Positions 8,301 to 17,709 of a DNA stretch of 64,000 nt are shown piece by piece. The notes beneath the pieces are model-generated. The model saw only the letters and a program-made list of their open reading frames with translations, had not been told where the DNA came from and ran no database searches. The first letter of the stretch is position 1. Every line of letters begins with the position of its first letter. A program made the translations under genes and the position numbers. The stretch is from Propionibacteriaceae bacterium (GTDB lineage Bacteria > Actinomycetota > Actinomycetes > Propionibacteriales > Propionibacteriaceae). The DNA is taken from positions 1 through 64,000 of the forward strand of contig JAITVK010000028.1 in the NCBI GenBank assembly GCA_031285845.1. Reading direction: 5' to 3'.

Positions 8301-9097
8301 GCGGGCGGTCGTCATGGCTTCAAGCCAACTCGTCTGGGCGGGTCTGGGCTGTCGTGGAGCGAGGTTTCCGCGCGTGGAAGAGCGGAAACTGGGTCGTGGT
8401 CATGACCGGGTTTTTCGAACCGCTGCTCTACTTGGCGGCGATGGGCTACGGCATGGGCGGCCTGGTTGGCGAGGTTCGTGGCCCCGGTGGCGTCGTGATG
8501 TCGTACGCCGGGTTCATCGCCCCGGCTATGATGGCGACATCGGCCATGAACGGCGCGATCTACGACTCGACCTGGAACGTCTTCTTCAAAATGAAGATCG
8601 CCAAGTTGTACGAGGTGATGCTGGCGACATCGCTCGGGCCGTTGGATGTGGCGATCGGTGAGATCGTCATGGCGCTGTTCCGGGGCTTCATCTACGCGCT
8701 CGGATTCACTGCGGTGATCGCGGCGATGGGATTGACCCACAGTTGGTGGGCGCTGGCGATGATTCCGGTGGCGTTGCTGATCGCTTTGGGCTTCGCCGCC
8801 TTCGGCATGGCTGTGACCAGCTTCTTCACGCGTTTTCAGCAGATGGACGTTCTCCAGTTGGCGCTCATGCCGATGTTCTTGTTCTCGGCCACCTTGGTTC
8901 CGTTGGAGGTCTACCCGCAGGTCGTTCAGTGGTTCATCATGGCGTTGCCGTTGTGGCATGGCGTGGAGTTGATGCGTCAGCTCAGTATCGGAGTGTTCAC
9001 GAGTTGGGCCTGGGTTCACCTGGCGTACTTCGTCGTCTTAAGTGCGGCGGGGATCTTCTTCACCACGACTCGGTTGCGGGCACTGTTCTTGAAGTGA
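8297..9097 (+). CDS. ABC-2 type permease subunit 2
   Basis: A 266-residue polytopic protein related to the preceding permease: GFFEPLLYLAAMGYGMG in the first membrane region and FLFSATLVPLEVYP near the end. The ATG at 8297 overlaps the previous stop (ATGA) and has GGAGG at 8284-8288. The frame is open far upstream, but that part is antisense-like to the first permease and has no membrane pattern. It is the last gene of the exporter operon. Two unlike permeases with one ATPase suggest an asymmetric export channel. Confidence 0.85.
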   Translation: MSGRSSWLQANSSGRVWAVVERGFRAWKSGNWVVVMTGFFEPLLYLAAMGYGMGGLVGEVRGPGGVVMSYAGFIAPAMMATSAMNGAIYDSTWNVFFKMKIAKLYEVMLATSLGPLDVAIGEIVMALFRGFIYALGFTAVIAAMGLTHSWWALAMIPVALLIALGFAAFGMAVTSFFTRFQQMDVLQLALMPMFLFSATLVPLEVYPQVVQWFIMALPLWHGVELMRQLSIGVFTSWAWVHLAYFVVLSAAGIFFTTTRLRALFLK

Positions 9098-9199
9098 ACG
9101 TGGGACCGGCGAGGCCCGGGAGTTCGTGCTATCAATGTCATGGTGATTCAGGTAGACTGGCGTCGACTCGACTGAGTCGTCATCTGAGTGGGGGTAAAC

Positions 9200-9700
9200 A
9201 TGAGTCTTCGTCGAACTGTCGGCGTGATGGTGGGGTGCGCGGCGATGGCTGTGCTGAGCGGCTGTTCGTTGCTGACGAATTTGGGTGACTCGCCCAGGGA
9301 CGCTGACAAGTCGATCACCGCCTCCGCCGCCATCGAAGCCACCTCTCTTCGTGCCGGCGACTGCCTGGTGTCGACCGAGTTGTCTGACAGCTTCACCGAA
9401 GTTCCTGGTGTTCCTTGCACGCAGGCCCACGACGCCGAGATCACCTACCTGTTCGACATGCCTGACGGTGATTACAGCCAGGAGGACATGAGCGCCGCCG
9501 CTGAGCAGGAGTGTGCCACCGCCGCTGAGACCTACCTGGGCCCGAACTGGCAGACGGTGAACGGCGGCGACATTGACACGAATTGGTTCTATCCCAGTTC
9601 TGAGAGTTGGACGGCTGGGGACCGCGAGATCACATGTTTGGTCTACACGCCCTCGGGGGACTTGAGCCTGACGGACACGGTTCGCGGCGCGGGCCAGTGA
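9200..9700 (+). CDS. Septum_form-domain lipoprotein
   Basis: A 166-residue lipoprotein: MSLRRT start, a hydrophobic stretch and the lipobox LSGC with Cys about 23. The mature part matches the actinobacterial septum-formation domain: LRAGDCL with the paired VPCTQAHDAEI segment, EQECATAAETYLG and a final Cys in REITCLVY, giving four Cys likely to form two disulfides outside the membrane. The ATG at 9200 follows TGGGGG. It lies about 100 bases after the exporter operon. The domain is named after division-associated proteins, but a direct role is not shown by this sequence. Confidence 0.8.
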   Translation: MSLRRTVGVMVGCAAMAVLSGCSLLTNLGDSPRDADKSITASAAIEATSLRAGDCLVSTELSDSFTEVPGVPCTQAHDAEITYLFDMPDGDYSQEDMSAAAEQECATAAETYLGPNWQTVNGGDIDTNWFYPSSESWTAGDREITCLVYTPSGDLSLTDTVRGAGQ

Positions 9701-9729
9701 GTGACGGGTTGATCGGCTAGTCTCTACCT

Positions 9730-11091
9730 ATGCCTGATTTTCGACCCTTCCCCGCACTGCGCTACGCGCACGACATCGACCTGTCGGCGGTTCTCTCCCC
9801 GCCATACGACGTGCTGTCCGACGCCGACGCTGAGCGATTGCGCGCCAGCGATCCTCACAACATCACACGGATCGACGTGCCTGAGGCGCAGAACTACGAC
9901 GCCGCCGCTGAGTTGCTGTGGCGTTGGGTCGAAGACGGGGTGCTGACCTCCGATATGGAAGACACTTTGTCGATTTACCGGCTTAGCTTCACGGATGCGA
10001 TGGGATCGCCTCGCCAGATCGTGGGAGTCTTCGGCGGACTCGAAGTGGTCGACGAGGTGACAGATCCGCTCGAGCGTGCCACTACTGACGCGGTGGGGAC
10101 CGACCAGGCGATCCATGGCGTCCTGGTCGACGAATCTGACGGATCCGAGCCTACCGACAGTTCGCACGACGGGTCCGAAACCGCCGGCGGTGCACCTGAT
10201 AATTCTGCGGCCGACGCCACCGCGCCGCGGCGCACGACGGTCCTGCCTCACGAGCGGACAACGCCCAAAGCGAAGACTGACCGCTTAGAGTTGACCCAGG
10301 CGACCTCGACCAACCTGTCCCCGGTGTGGGGCTTGTCCCTGGCGCGTGGACTGACCGACGCCTTGGCCGCGCCGGGGCAAATCGAGGGCAGCGTCGAAGT
10401 CGACGGGGTCGTCCACACTGTGGAGAAGATCTCCGATCCGGCGCGCATCGAAACGATTCGGGCCATCATCGCCTCCGATGACGTGTTGATCGCCGACGGT
10501 CATCATCGCTACGCCATCTCGCGGACCTATCGTGACGAGGTGCGCTCCGCCACCGGGCGTACGGACACCGCAGCCGAACAAACCCTCACGTTCGTGAATG
10601 AATTGATCGACGAGCAGTTGTCGATCGAAGCGATCCATCGGCTCTACGCCGGCGTCGATGAAGCCGCTTTGCGAGCCGGATTGGCCACTCGCTTCGACTT
10701 CGCACCCCTGGTGTCGGTCACCGAGGCGTCTTTGGCGCGAATGGTCGAGCTGGGGCGGATGATCGTGGTGTGGGCGGACGGTCGGGCCGAGTGGTTGATT
10801 CCCCATGTCGACGCTTTCACCGACGTGCGCGCGCTCGACGGAGTGTGGCTGGAGACGGCGCTGGCCGATGTCCCCGCCGACGTCACCTACCAACATGGCT
10901 TGTCAGAAGTGTTGGAGCGAGTCGGTCAAGGTGATCTGACAGCAGCGATCCTGATCCGTCCGACGTCGATCGAGGAGATTCGGCGTACGGCCCGCGAAGG
11001 CCTGCTCATGCCGCCGAAGTCCACCTTCTTCACGCCGAAACTGCTCACCGGTTGGGTGCTGCGTCCGACCGAACCGTTGCCCGGTCAGTGA
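9730..11091 (+). CDS. DUF1015 family protein
   Basis: A 453-residue protein with the DUF1015 N-terminus (FRPFPALRY, SPPYDV, DPHNITRID) and the family signature DGHHRYA near residue 256. Residues 125-190 are an acidic, Ser/Thr-rich insert probably outside the fold. There is no signal peptide. It ends 7 bases inside the convergent sugar kinase gene. The family is widespread, and I know of no secure function to assign from this sequence. Confidence 0.82.
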   Translation: MPDFRPFPALRYAHDIDLSAVLSPPYDVLSDADAERLRASDPHNITRIDVPEAQNYDAAAELLWRWVEDGVLTSDMEDTLSIYRLSFTDAMGSPRQIVGVFGGLEVVDEVTDPLERATTDAVGTDQAIHGVLVDESDGSEPTDSSHDGSETAGGAPDNSAADATAPRRTTVLPHERTTPKAKTDRLELTQATSTNLSPVWGLSLARGLTDALAAPGQIEGSVEVDGVVHTVEKISDPARIETIRAIIASDDVLIADGHHRYAISRTYRDEVRSATGRTDTAAEQTLTFVNELIDEQLSIEAIHRLYAGVDEAALRAGLATRFDFAPLVSVTEASLARMVELGRMIVVWADGRAEWLIPHVDAFTDVRALDGVWLETALADVPADVTYQHGLSEVLERVGQGDLTAAILIRPTSIEEIRRTAREGLLMPPKSTFFTPKLLTGWVLRPTEPLPGQ

Positions 11092-12023
11092 TGCGAGGGT
11101 CCGGTCAATTCGGACAACCACGGCGGATTAGCCCCCGCACGCGAGACAGTGATGCCTGCGATCGCGGCCGCCTGTGTGGTGATCGCTTTCACGTCCTCCG
11201 GGTTGTCTCCCAATTCGGTACGACGCGCTGGGTCGGCGTACCCTCGCTGGATCAGCGCGTGGATCAAACCGGCCATGAAAGAGTCCCCAGCTCCGACGGT
11301 GTCGACCAATCCATGCGAGGTGTCGGCGGGCGTGGTCACACAACCGTGGCCGGTGATGGCGATCGCGCCGTCACCGCCGAGTGTCACGACAACCAGCGAA
11401 GGGCCCGTCGTCGCCCAATGGGTGGCCACGCCGATCAGGTCTTCGCGCCCGGTGGCGTTCGGGTAGAGCCACCCCAGGTCTTCGTCGGAGACTTTGACCA
11501 TGGTGGACAGCGCGACGTACTGCTCGACCTGGGGGCGCACGCTCGCGGCGGAACCCATGATGGAGGGGCGGCAATTCGGGTCGTAGGTGATGATCGCCTT
11601 GCCACGCATCCGTTTGACGTACGACCGAACAGCGGTCCCGCTCGGGTTCAGGATCGCCCCGATCGAGCCGGTGTGGATGATGGCTGGACGCAGGTTGTCT
11701 CGCACGGGTGGAATTCGGCAGTCGAGCGCGAAAGTGTACGACGCGTGGCCGGTGGCGTCGATTGTCGCGGCGGCGGTCGAGGTTGTCCGCGCTTGGTCGC
11801 TGCCAGGAAGCAGGTCGACGTGGGAGGCGAGGCAGTGTTGGCGGATCATCTGCCCGTCGGTGTCATCCGCGAACCATGTTCCCAAAGTGGCTTGATGCCC
11901 CAATCGGCCCAGACCGACGGCGACGTTGAGCGGACTGCCGCCCACCAGGCGTCGAGTCGGTTCGCCATCACGGTCGACAACGTCGATCAGCGACTCGCCT
12001 AAGACCAGGATTTCAGGATTCAT
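11085..12023 (-). CDS. PfkB-family carbohydrate kinase (fructokinase-like)
   Basis: A 312-residue cytoplasmic kinase that phosphorylates a sugar using ATP. The N-terminal signature GGSPLNVAVGLGRLG is near residue 28, and the C-terminal catalytic motif DTVGAGDSFMAGL holds the base Asp. The length fits fructokinase or ribokinase relatives. The start at 12023 (MNPEILVLGESLID) has GGAAGAG upstream; the frame is open further but without family similarity. It stands alone, convergent with DUF1015. The substrate is probably fructose or a related hexose, not proven. Confidence 0.87.
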   Translation of the reverse strand: MNPEILVLGESLIDVVDRDGEPTRRLVGGSPLNVAVGLGRLGHQATLGTWFADDTDGQMIRQHCLASHVDLLPGSDQARTTSTAAATIDATGHASYTFALDCRIPPVRDNLRPAIIHTGSIGAILNPSGTAVRSYVKRMRGKAIITYDPNCRPSIMGSAASVRPQVEQYVALSTMVKVSDEDLGWLYPNATGREDLIGVATHWATTGPSLVVVTLGGDGAIAITGHGCVTTPADTSHGLVDTVGAGDSFMAGLIHALIQRGYADPARRTELGDNPEDVKAITTQAAAIAGITVSRAGANPPWLSELTGPSHH

Positions 12024-12354
12024 GATGCTCTTCCGGTAGTGGGGGACGGCCAAGCCTGTGTACGATCCTATCGGGGTTCGGGTCGGGGTGATTGGGCGTG
12101 GTCCACGGTGTGATCGACCCGTCGCGAAGAAGGTGCGACTCGCATCAGCGGAGGCTTCACGGTCCGCAAAAGGTGATCCCAATGCGACTCATGAAAGGCA
12201 TCACCAACGCTTCAAAATCGATGTGTTGTGGCTTGTCAGGTGTGATTTATAGCTTGCGGGGTGGTTCTGTCGGGAGTACTGTGTGAAGCACCCTCAATGG
12301 TTGAGGTTTACCGGTCCTGGGGAAGGGCCGTGTGCCACGGGAAAGGAACAGATT
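12024..12354. other. Intergenic region with a candidate promoter
   Basis: This 331-base divergent gap lies between the sugar kinase and the small secreted protein. TTGTGG at 12226-12231 and TATAGC at 12248-12253, with a 16-base spacer, form a possible sigma-70-type promoter reading to the right, giving a leader of roughly 95 bases. The octamer TGCGACTC occurs twice (near 12136 and 12183). No RNA gene was recognised. Confidence 0.4.
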
Positions 12355-12681
12355 ATGTCTAAGCGCATGATCATGTCAGCCCTGTTGGCGGGCTGTCTGG
12401 CATTGAGCACATTGGGGTTCAGTGGGCCGATCGCTGAGGCGAGGAGCACTCACTATAACTCCAACGGCTGCGACTTCTACCATTCGTATGCGTCTAACGC
12501 GAGCACGGTGTCTTCGGCGCAGTGCCCAAGTAACAGGGAGGTTGCTCCGAGCGTTTCGTTCGCCTCTCCAACGGGCGCTCGCAGCACTGGTTGGGGGAGG
12601 TATGTACGTACGGGGTACTCGCAAGTCAAGCAGCCCGGTCACCCGTGCACGCCCATCAGTGGGTACTGGGGCACTCGCTAG
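12355..12681 (+). CDS. Small secreted protein
   Basis: A 108-residue protein with a classical signal peptide: basic MSKRM, a hydrophobic core and a likely cut after GPIAEA near residue 31. The mature part is about 75 residues, rich in Ser, Asn, Tyr and Gly, with three Cys (NGCDFYH, SAQCPSN, GHPCTP). GAAAGGAAC at 12341-12349 supports ATG 12355. The composition suggests a small exported, possibly disulfide-bonded protein. No family was recognised. It could be a peptide factor or bacteriocin-like protein, without support beyond size and secretion. Confidence 0.6.
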   Translation: MSKRMIMSALLAGCLALSTLGFSGPIAEARSTHYNSNGCDFYHSYASNASTVSSAQCPSNREVAPSVSFASPTGARSTGWGRYVRTGYSQVKQPGHPCTPISGYWGTR

Positions 12682-12818
12682 ATCCGCCTGGCCTGCGCGG
12701 CGCTGGTTGGTACGGAGGCTCCGGACGGACTGCTTGTGCAACGGTCGAGCAGTCCTCCGGCATAGTGCTGTTCAAGGCTGGCGTCGCGCAGGACCTTCAT
12801 TTGAGTGAGGTGTCGCTG

Positions 12819-13451
12819 ATGTTACTGAATCGCTGTGTGCGAACTATGAGTTGTCTTCTGGCTTTTGGGCTCACACTGGCGGGTTGCTCGTCCGCTGCAG
12901 TGACAGATTTTGAGGCCGCCGACGCCTACGCGGCTGAATTCAAGCAAGAGTACGACTTGTCAGACAGTGACTTCGTCCGGAGCATCCTGGCTGACGGCAA
13001 AGTCGAGGTGTCTGAGTTGCAGGATGCTCAGCGACATCTGACGACGTGCATGGCCGAAGCGGGCTATTCAATCCGGCTCGGTTTCGATTCGGACGGTCTT
13101 CCGACTGAAGCATGGGAAACCGGTCATGACACCGAGCCGTTCACGGACGCAGAGATGGATGCGATGCAGACGGCGTACGGCCCATGCCGTGACCGGTGGA
13201 TGGGCCTAGCCGACACCCTGTTTCAGTATGTTCAAACTAATCCCAACAATGAGGATTGGGATGGCCTGGTCGCGGGGTGTTTGGTTCGCCATGGCATGGT
13301 GGCTGAGGGTTTCACGGGTCAGGATCACAAAGAGTTGTGGCAGAACGCCAATGATGACGACGACTCCACGGGGATGGGTCCGTATCTTCCTGGTGGCCGT
13401 GGTTTGGGGGAGCCGGAAGGACAACAATGCGAAACTGTGCCGCTGCGATGA
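12819..13451 (+). CDS. Lipoprotein next to an efflux operon
   Basis: A 210-residue lipoprotein with the lipobox LAGC (Cys about 23). The mature part is acidic, helical and has four further Cys (TTCMAEAGY, GPCRDRW, GCLVRHG, QQCETV). GAGTGAGG at 12803-12810 supports ATG 12819; the frame is open upstream to 12591 without a site. The helical MAEAGY-type pattern recurs in actinobacterial lipoproteins that sit beside peptidoglycan-binding protein / ABC transporter operons. That is the case here, with the next gene starting 86 bases on. Function is unknown. Confidence 0.7.
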   Translation: MLLNRCVRTMSCLLAFGLTLAGCSSAAVTDFEAADAYAAEFKQEYDLSDSDFVRSILADGKVEVSELQDAQRHLTTCMAEAGYSIRLGFDSDGLPTEAWETGHDTEPFTDAEMDAMQTAYGPCRDRWMGLADTLFQYVQTNPNNEDWDGLVAGCLVRHGMVAEGFTGQDHKELWQNANDDDDSTGMGPYLPGGRGLGEPEGQQCETVPLR

Positions 13452-13537
13452 GTCGACCGGGATGGTGACTTGGCGGTCGTGGACGGGGCGAAAAAGATGG
13501 GGAACAGGACGACTGTGTGAGAGAAGGAGCTGGAACG

Positions 13538-14563
13538 ATGATGTCGCGGCGATCGGTCATGGTGATGGTGGTCATGGCGGTGGTGGTGTGTTTGGGCGTC
13601 GGCCTCGGCGCTGGGTTGCTGTTGGCTCCCGCACCGATCCCGGTGGTGGCCGCGGATGCGAGCGGTCCCGCTCAGGTCGGCGTCATCGCGCAGGACTACT
13701 TGGCGGAGGCGACCAATCCGGTGACGGTGGCGACGACGCCGACCCGGTCCTATCCGACATCAGCGTCCGGAGTCGTACGAGCCACCGCCTGTCAGGCCGG
13801 TGTCCCGATCGATTCAGGCTCGAAAGTCATGATGGTCAACGACGAGCCGGTGATGGCGTTGCACCTGGCCACACCGCCGTGGCGCGACTTGGAGTCGGGA
13901 ATGAAAGGCGAGGACGTCAAAGATTTTCAGACCGAACTAGCTCGTCTTGGCTACGCCGTGACCGCCGATGGGAAGTACTCTTCGCGTACGGCCCGCGCGG
14001 TGGCCAAACTGTGGGCGACGTTGGGGGTGAAGGATCGCGACACCTTGCCGCTGAGCGAGATCATCTGGTTGCCGCAAGAGACCGCCATCCCGTCGAAATG
14101 CGATTTGACCATAGGAGATTCGGCTGGTCCTGGCACAACGACGTTCACCGCTGGCGGGGGCCTGACCAGCGCAACCGTGACCGGTTTGGATGACGCGACC
14201 CGGCGGGTGGCCGTCCTCGGCGACGACACTGCCACGGCGGCGTTGGGCGCTGACGGCGTCGTGAGTGACCCCGCTTTTCTGGCCAGTCTGGAGGCTTCCC
14301 CGCTCTACCAGCAGTGGAAATCTCAAGGCTCTCCAGCGCTCACCCTCAAGACCCGTCTGATCGACCCGGTTCGCGTGGTGGCCGTTCCCGCCTCGTCGTT
14401 GTACGACATCCACGGCTCTTCGGCCTGCCTGGTTGATCAGTCGGGTCACGCCGCTTCCGTACGCATTCTGGCGTCGCAGCTCGGCCAAACGTTTGTGACG
14501 GCTGAAGTGTTGCCGACCAGTGTGGCCGTCCCAGCGCCGAAGGAGCGTGAGACATGCGGGTGA
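13538..14563 (+). CDS. Membrane-anchored peptidoglycan-binding protein of an efflux-like ABC system
   Basis: A 341-residue protein with one N-terminal membrane anchor (about 8-30) and the rest outside. Residues about 115-165 form a PG_binding_1 domain (MKGEDVKDFQTELARLGY, DGKYSSRTARAVAKL). The flanking parts resemble the beta-rich hairpins of membrane-fusion proteins. GAAGGAG at 13523-13529 supports ATG 13538. It overlaps the ATPase gene downstream by ten bases, so it is translationally coupled. It probably works as a wall-facing adaptor for the ABC transporter, as in MacAB-type systems of Gram-positive bacteria. The transported substrate is unknown. Confidence 0.78.
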   Translation: MMSRRSVMVMVVMAVVVCLGVGLGAGLLLAPAPIPVVAADASGPAQVGVIAQDYLAEATNPVTVATTPTRSYPTSASGVVRATACQAGVPIDSGSKVMMVNDEPVMALHLATPPWRDLESGMKGEDVKDFQTELARLGYAVTADGKYSSRTARAVAKLWATLGVKDRDTLPLSEIIWLPQETAIPSKCDLTIGDSAGPGTTTFTAGGGLTSATVTGLDDATRRVAVLGDDTATAALGADGVVSDPAFLASLEASPLYQQWKSQGSPALTLKTRLIDPVRVVAVPASSLYDIHGSSACLVDQSGHAASVRILASQLGQTFVTAEVLPTSVAVPAPKERETCG

Positions 14564-15252
14564 GGATGGTGGACGTGTCGCATCAGTTCCCTGGGACAGG
14601 GTTGTTGTTTCGCGGCTTGAGTCTCGACTTGGTCGCCGGCGACCTGGTCGGGTTGACAGGACCGTCGGGCTCCGGGAAGTCGACGTTGCTATCGCTACTG
14701 GCCGGCTGGGAGCGCCCCACTCAAGGCCAGATCGTGTGGGACGGCGTCGGCTCAGTCGGTTGGGTGTTTCAGAATCCGTACGGGGTGCCCGGTCGTACGG
14801 CGCTCGACCACGTCGCGCTGCCACTGCTCGCCAAAGGATCGACCAGACGCGCGGCCAACGAGAAGGCCGTCGCGCTGTTGGATCGTTTCGGCTTGTCAGG
14901 GTTGGCTGAGCGACCGTACTCCGCGCTGTCTGGCGGTGAGGCGCAGCGGTTGATGTTGGCGCGGGCAATGGCGAAATCCCCGGATCTGCTGCTCGTCGAC
15001 GAGCCGACCGCCCAACTCGATCCGGCGGCTGCGGCGCGCGTCGACGACGTTCTCGGTCAGTTGGCGAACTCGTCGACCATCGTGGTCGTCGCCACCCACG
15101 ATCCTCGGACGGCCGCCGCCTGTGATCGCGTCGTCGACCTGGCTGGCTGGTGGAGTGGGGTGGATGGCGGCCGCGGGCTGCGTCGAGCGGACTCCGGCGG
15201 CGGGTCGGGTGGAGCGGAGTCTGGACCCGGGTCCGTGGAGGTGTCCGAATGA
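14554..15252 (+). CDS. ABC transporter ATP-binding protein, MacB/LolD-like
   Basis: A 232-residue ATPase: Walker A GPSGSGKST near residue 36, Q-loop VFQNPYG, signature LSGGEAQRL, Walker B LLLVDEPTAQLD and the His switch in VATHDPRT. The length and motif set fit the MacB/LolD/FtsE subfamily of mechanotransmission ABC proteins. The last 35 residues are Gly/Ser-rich. The gene overlaps its neighbours at both ends, so the three genes form one operon with the peptidoglycan-binding protein and the permease. It should energise movement of the adaptor rather than classical transport, by analogy. Confidence 0.88.
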   Translation: MRVRMVDVSHQFPGTGLLFRGLSLDLVAGDLVGLTGPSGSGKSTLLSLLAGWERPTQGQIVWDGVGSVGWVFQNPYGVPGRTALDHVALPLLAKGSTRRAANEKAVALLDRFGLSGLAERPYSALSGGEAQRLMLARAMAKSPDLLLVDEPTAQLDPAAAARVDDVLGQLANSSTIVVVATHDPRTAAACDRVVDLAGWWSGVDGGRGLRRADSGGGSGGAESGPGSVEVSE

Positions 15253-16391
15253 AGGCGAGACGAGTCCAGGGTGTCGGCGTCGGCAGAGGCGATTCGCCGC
15301 GTTTGAGCGTGATCTGGACCGAGGCGTGGCGCAACGTGACCAGCGGAGTGACTCGCGCCCTGTTGCTGGCGTTGGCCTTCGGTTTGGCCATCGGCGGCGC
15401 GGGGGTGGCTCAGGCTCGGGTCGTGGTCGACTTCATTCACGAGGCGACCGTCTTCCGTGACTCGGGCGCGGCGATCCAGGTGATCACCTCCAAAGATCAG
15501 ATCCATGGTGGGCAATGTGATGGTCTGGCGAGCCTGCCTGGGATTCTCGCGTCAGGCGCGTTGCGGGGCGGACCTGACGTTCGAGTGGCCGCTCTTCCGT
15601 CGACGAAAGCGACTTCGCTCGAAGTGACGCCCGGGTTCGTGGAGATGCTCGCGAGCCGAAACGTGGCGAAGAACCAGGCGTCCTCAGGAGTGTGGGTCGC
15701 GGCCAATCTGGCCGAGCGAGCCGGTGTCGATCCGAATCGCACGGCGATGGCGTTGGTCGACGGCTCGGAGTTGAGCATGGTTGGGACGTACGACTCGCCC
15801 AATGACGGACGGGCCTCGACACTGGATTATGTCATCGTGTCGCCGGTCGCCTCGGACGCGTTGTTCGACGCTTGTTGGGTGTTCGCCTGGCCTCGACCAG
15901 AAGCTGCCCTCGATGTCGCGATGATCGTGGTCGCTCCCCAGGCGACCGGACCGGGTGTCAAACCGGCGTCGCCGATCATCACTCAACTCAACACGACCCA
16001 TGGGTTGTCCTTCGATGGTCCGGTCAAATTCGCGCGCTTGCCACTGTGGCCGATCACCATCGCCGCGGTCGCAGTCGGAGCCATTCTCGGATTCACTGCG
16101 ATTCGCTTGCGTCGGCTCGAATTGGCTGGCGCGCTTCACGCTGGGGTGGCCAAGTCGGCCTTGACACTGCAACTGATGATCGAAACCGCAGTCTGGCTCG
16201 GCGTGGCTCTCATCCCTGCGGCCGTCGTGGCCTTGGAAGCCGCGATGGCGGGCAACACTGATTGGTGGCCCGCCTGGTGGCCAGCGGTTCGTACGCTCGC
16301 TCTGGCGGGTGTCGCCGCACTGATCGGAACCGGTGTTGGGTTGGCTCTGACCAGGCAGAATCAGTTGTTCCGCTACTTCAAACGGCGTTGA
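15249..16391 (+). CDS. ABC transporter permease, FtsX/MacB-like
   Basis: A 380-residue membrane protein with one hydrophobic segment near residues 38-60, a large extracellular region (about 65-275) and three hydrophobic segments at the C-terminus (about 285-375). This one-plus-three layout is that of FtsX/MacB permeases. ATG 15249 overlaps the ATPase stop (ATGA). The protein ends with a short basic tail (YFKRR). It is 17 bases from the convergent MFS gene. With the adaptor and ATPase it should form an efflux or envelope-stress machine. Confidence 0.8.
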   Translation: MKARRVQGVGVGRGDSPRLSVIWTEAWRNVTSGVTRALLLALAFGLAIGGAGVAQARVVVDFIHEATVFRDSGAAIQVITSKDQIHGGQCDGLASLPGILASGALRGGPDVRVAALPSTKATSLEVTPGFVEMLASRNVAKNQASSGVWVAANLAERAGVDPNRTAMALVDGSELSMVGTYDSPNDGRASTLDYVIVSPVASDALFDACWVFAWPRPEAALDVAMIVVAPQATGPGVKPASPIITQLNTTHGLSFDGPVKFARLPLWPITIAAVAVGAILGFTAIRLRRLELAGALHAGVAKSALTLQLMIETAVWLGVALIPAAVVALEAAMAGNTDWWPAWWPAVRTLALAGVAALIGTGVGLALTRQNQLFRYFKRR

Positions 16392-16407
16392 CGCTGGCGG
16401 AGTGGGC

Positions 16408-17667
16408 TCAGACGAGCCCTTCGACGGCGGCCTCCGCGCCGACCACCTCTGCGGTCTCGTCAGCCGCGCTGGGCGAACTCGGCGCGCCACGATCATCCTT
16501 CATCGCGACACCGGCCAGAGGAATCAACCCGAGCAGCAGCACCCCGGGAACGATCATGGCGTGTTGGATCCCGAGCGTGTGGATGAGCGCCCCCATAGCG
16601 GCCGGTCCGACCAGGAAAACTGTGTAACCGAAGGTCACGACCATCGCCAGGCCGCGTCCACCGGCCAGATGCCCGGCGGCGGCGTAGACCTGGGGTGCGA
16701 CGACGCCGATGCCTAGGCCGACCAGCCCCCAGCCGAGGAGCAACAGCGGGAATCCAGAACCGAAAGCAGCGATCAGATAACCGGTCGCCGCCACAGCGCC
16801 GCCACCACGAACGATGTTGCGTCGGCCGACGCGCGACACCAGCAGGTCGCCCGACAAACGGATGATGACCATGCAGGCTGTGATCGCGGTGACCGCCCAA
16901 GCGGCGGTCCTCGGATCGACGGCGGCGACGGTTTGGACATGGGGCCCCGACCAGTCGGAGGCGGTGCCCTCGCCGAGACCGAAGGCCACCGCCATCAATC
17001 CCATCAGGTACGCCACACGCGGAATCGGGGTCTTCTCGCCGGAGGCCGCGACATGGGTGATCACCTCGGTCTCGGGGGTGATCGCGAAGGCGACGAACCA
17101 GGCGACGACGCCGAGCCCGGCGATAGCCAAAGCGCAGACCATCAGGGTTTGGGCCGGGGGCAGTTTGATCGCAGTGCCGACCAGCGAGATCGCCAGCGCG
17201 CCGAGGAAGCCGCCGGCCGACCAGGTTCCGTGGAAGAAACTCATGATCGCGCCCTTGCCCTGGTCGAGCCGATGACGTTCGACCTGGACGGCCAAGGCGT
17301 TCATCGCGACATCGATGCCGCCGTTGCCCATTCCGAGGAAGACGCCCGTGACAAGGAGCAGGGCGTACGTCGGAACGAGGGCAAATCCCGTGGCGGCGAT
17401 GATCAGCGGCAGGATCAACGCCAAGCAGAGCCGCCGTGCGCCGTACTTGTCGGCCAATCGGCCAGAGACTTGCATCGCGCAGACCGCGGCGACCCCGGTG
17501 ATGACGAAAAGGATCGCCAATCGGGTCGGGTTCAGCCCGATTTTGTCGCGCAGGATGGCGATGGATGACGAGTAGACCCCGACCACCAAACCGTTGTAGC
17601 CGAACAGGAGGATCACTGCGGCGATCGCGCGGGGCGAGTCAAGGGGGCGAAGACGCATGGTGTTCAC
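16408..17667 (-). CDS. MFS transporter
   Basis: A 419-residue polytopic protein with twelve hydrophobic segments and the loop motif GRLADKYGARR between segments 2 and 3, as expected for a major facilitator. Segment 4 carries GVFLGMGNGGIDVAMNAL, like bacterial sugar and fucose-type permeases. The start is GTG at 17667 or ATG at 17658. It lies 42 bases downstream of the LacI regulator on the same strand and could be the last gene of that operon, which would suggest a sugar or sugar-derivative substrate. Direction of transport is unknown. Confidence 0.85.
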   Translation of the reverse strand: MNTMRLRPLDSPRAIAAVILLFGYNGLVVGVYSSSIAILRDKIGLNPTRLAILFVITGVAAVCAMQVSGRLADKYGARRLCLALILPLIIAATGFALVPTYALLLVTGVFLGMGNGGIDVAMNALAVQVERHRLDQGKGAIMSFFHGTWSAGGFLGALAISLVGTAIKLPPAQTLMVCALAIAGLGVVAWFVAFAITPETEVITHVAASGEKTPIPRVAYLMGLMAVAFGLGEGTASDWSGPHVQTVAAVDPRTAAWAVTAITACMVIIRLSGDLLVSRVGRRNIVRGGGAVAATGYLIAAFGSGFPLLLLGWGLVGLGIGVVAPQVYAAAGHLAGGRGLAMVVTFGYTVFLVGPAAMGALIHTLGIQHAMIVPGVLLLGLIPLAGVAMKDDRGAPSSPSAADETAEVVGAEAAVEGLV

Positions 17668-17709
17668 CTTATCGAAGTCTCCCGTACGACCGCCGGGACC
17701 GCTTGATGC

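Noticed and set aside
7529-9097. A 522-codon frame suggesting a longer second ABC permease
   Set aside because: The part before 8297 lies within the first permease gene in another frame and lacks membrane segments; ATG 8297 has a good ribosome site and ATGA overlap.
13937-15391. A 484-codon open frame opposite the efflux operon
   Set aside because: Arg/Pro/Ser-rich with no family pattern; three well-supported coupled genes occupy the other strand.
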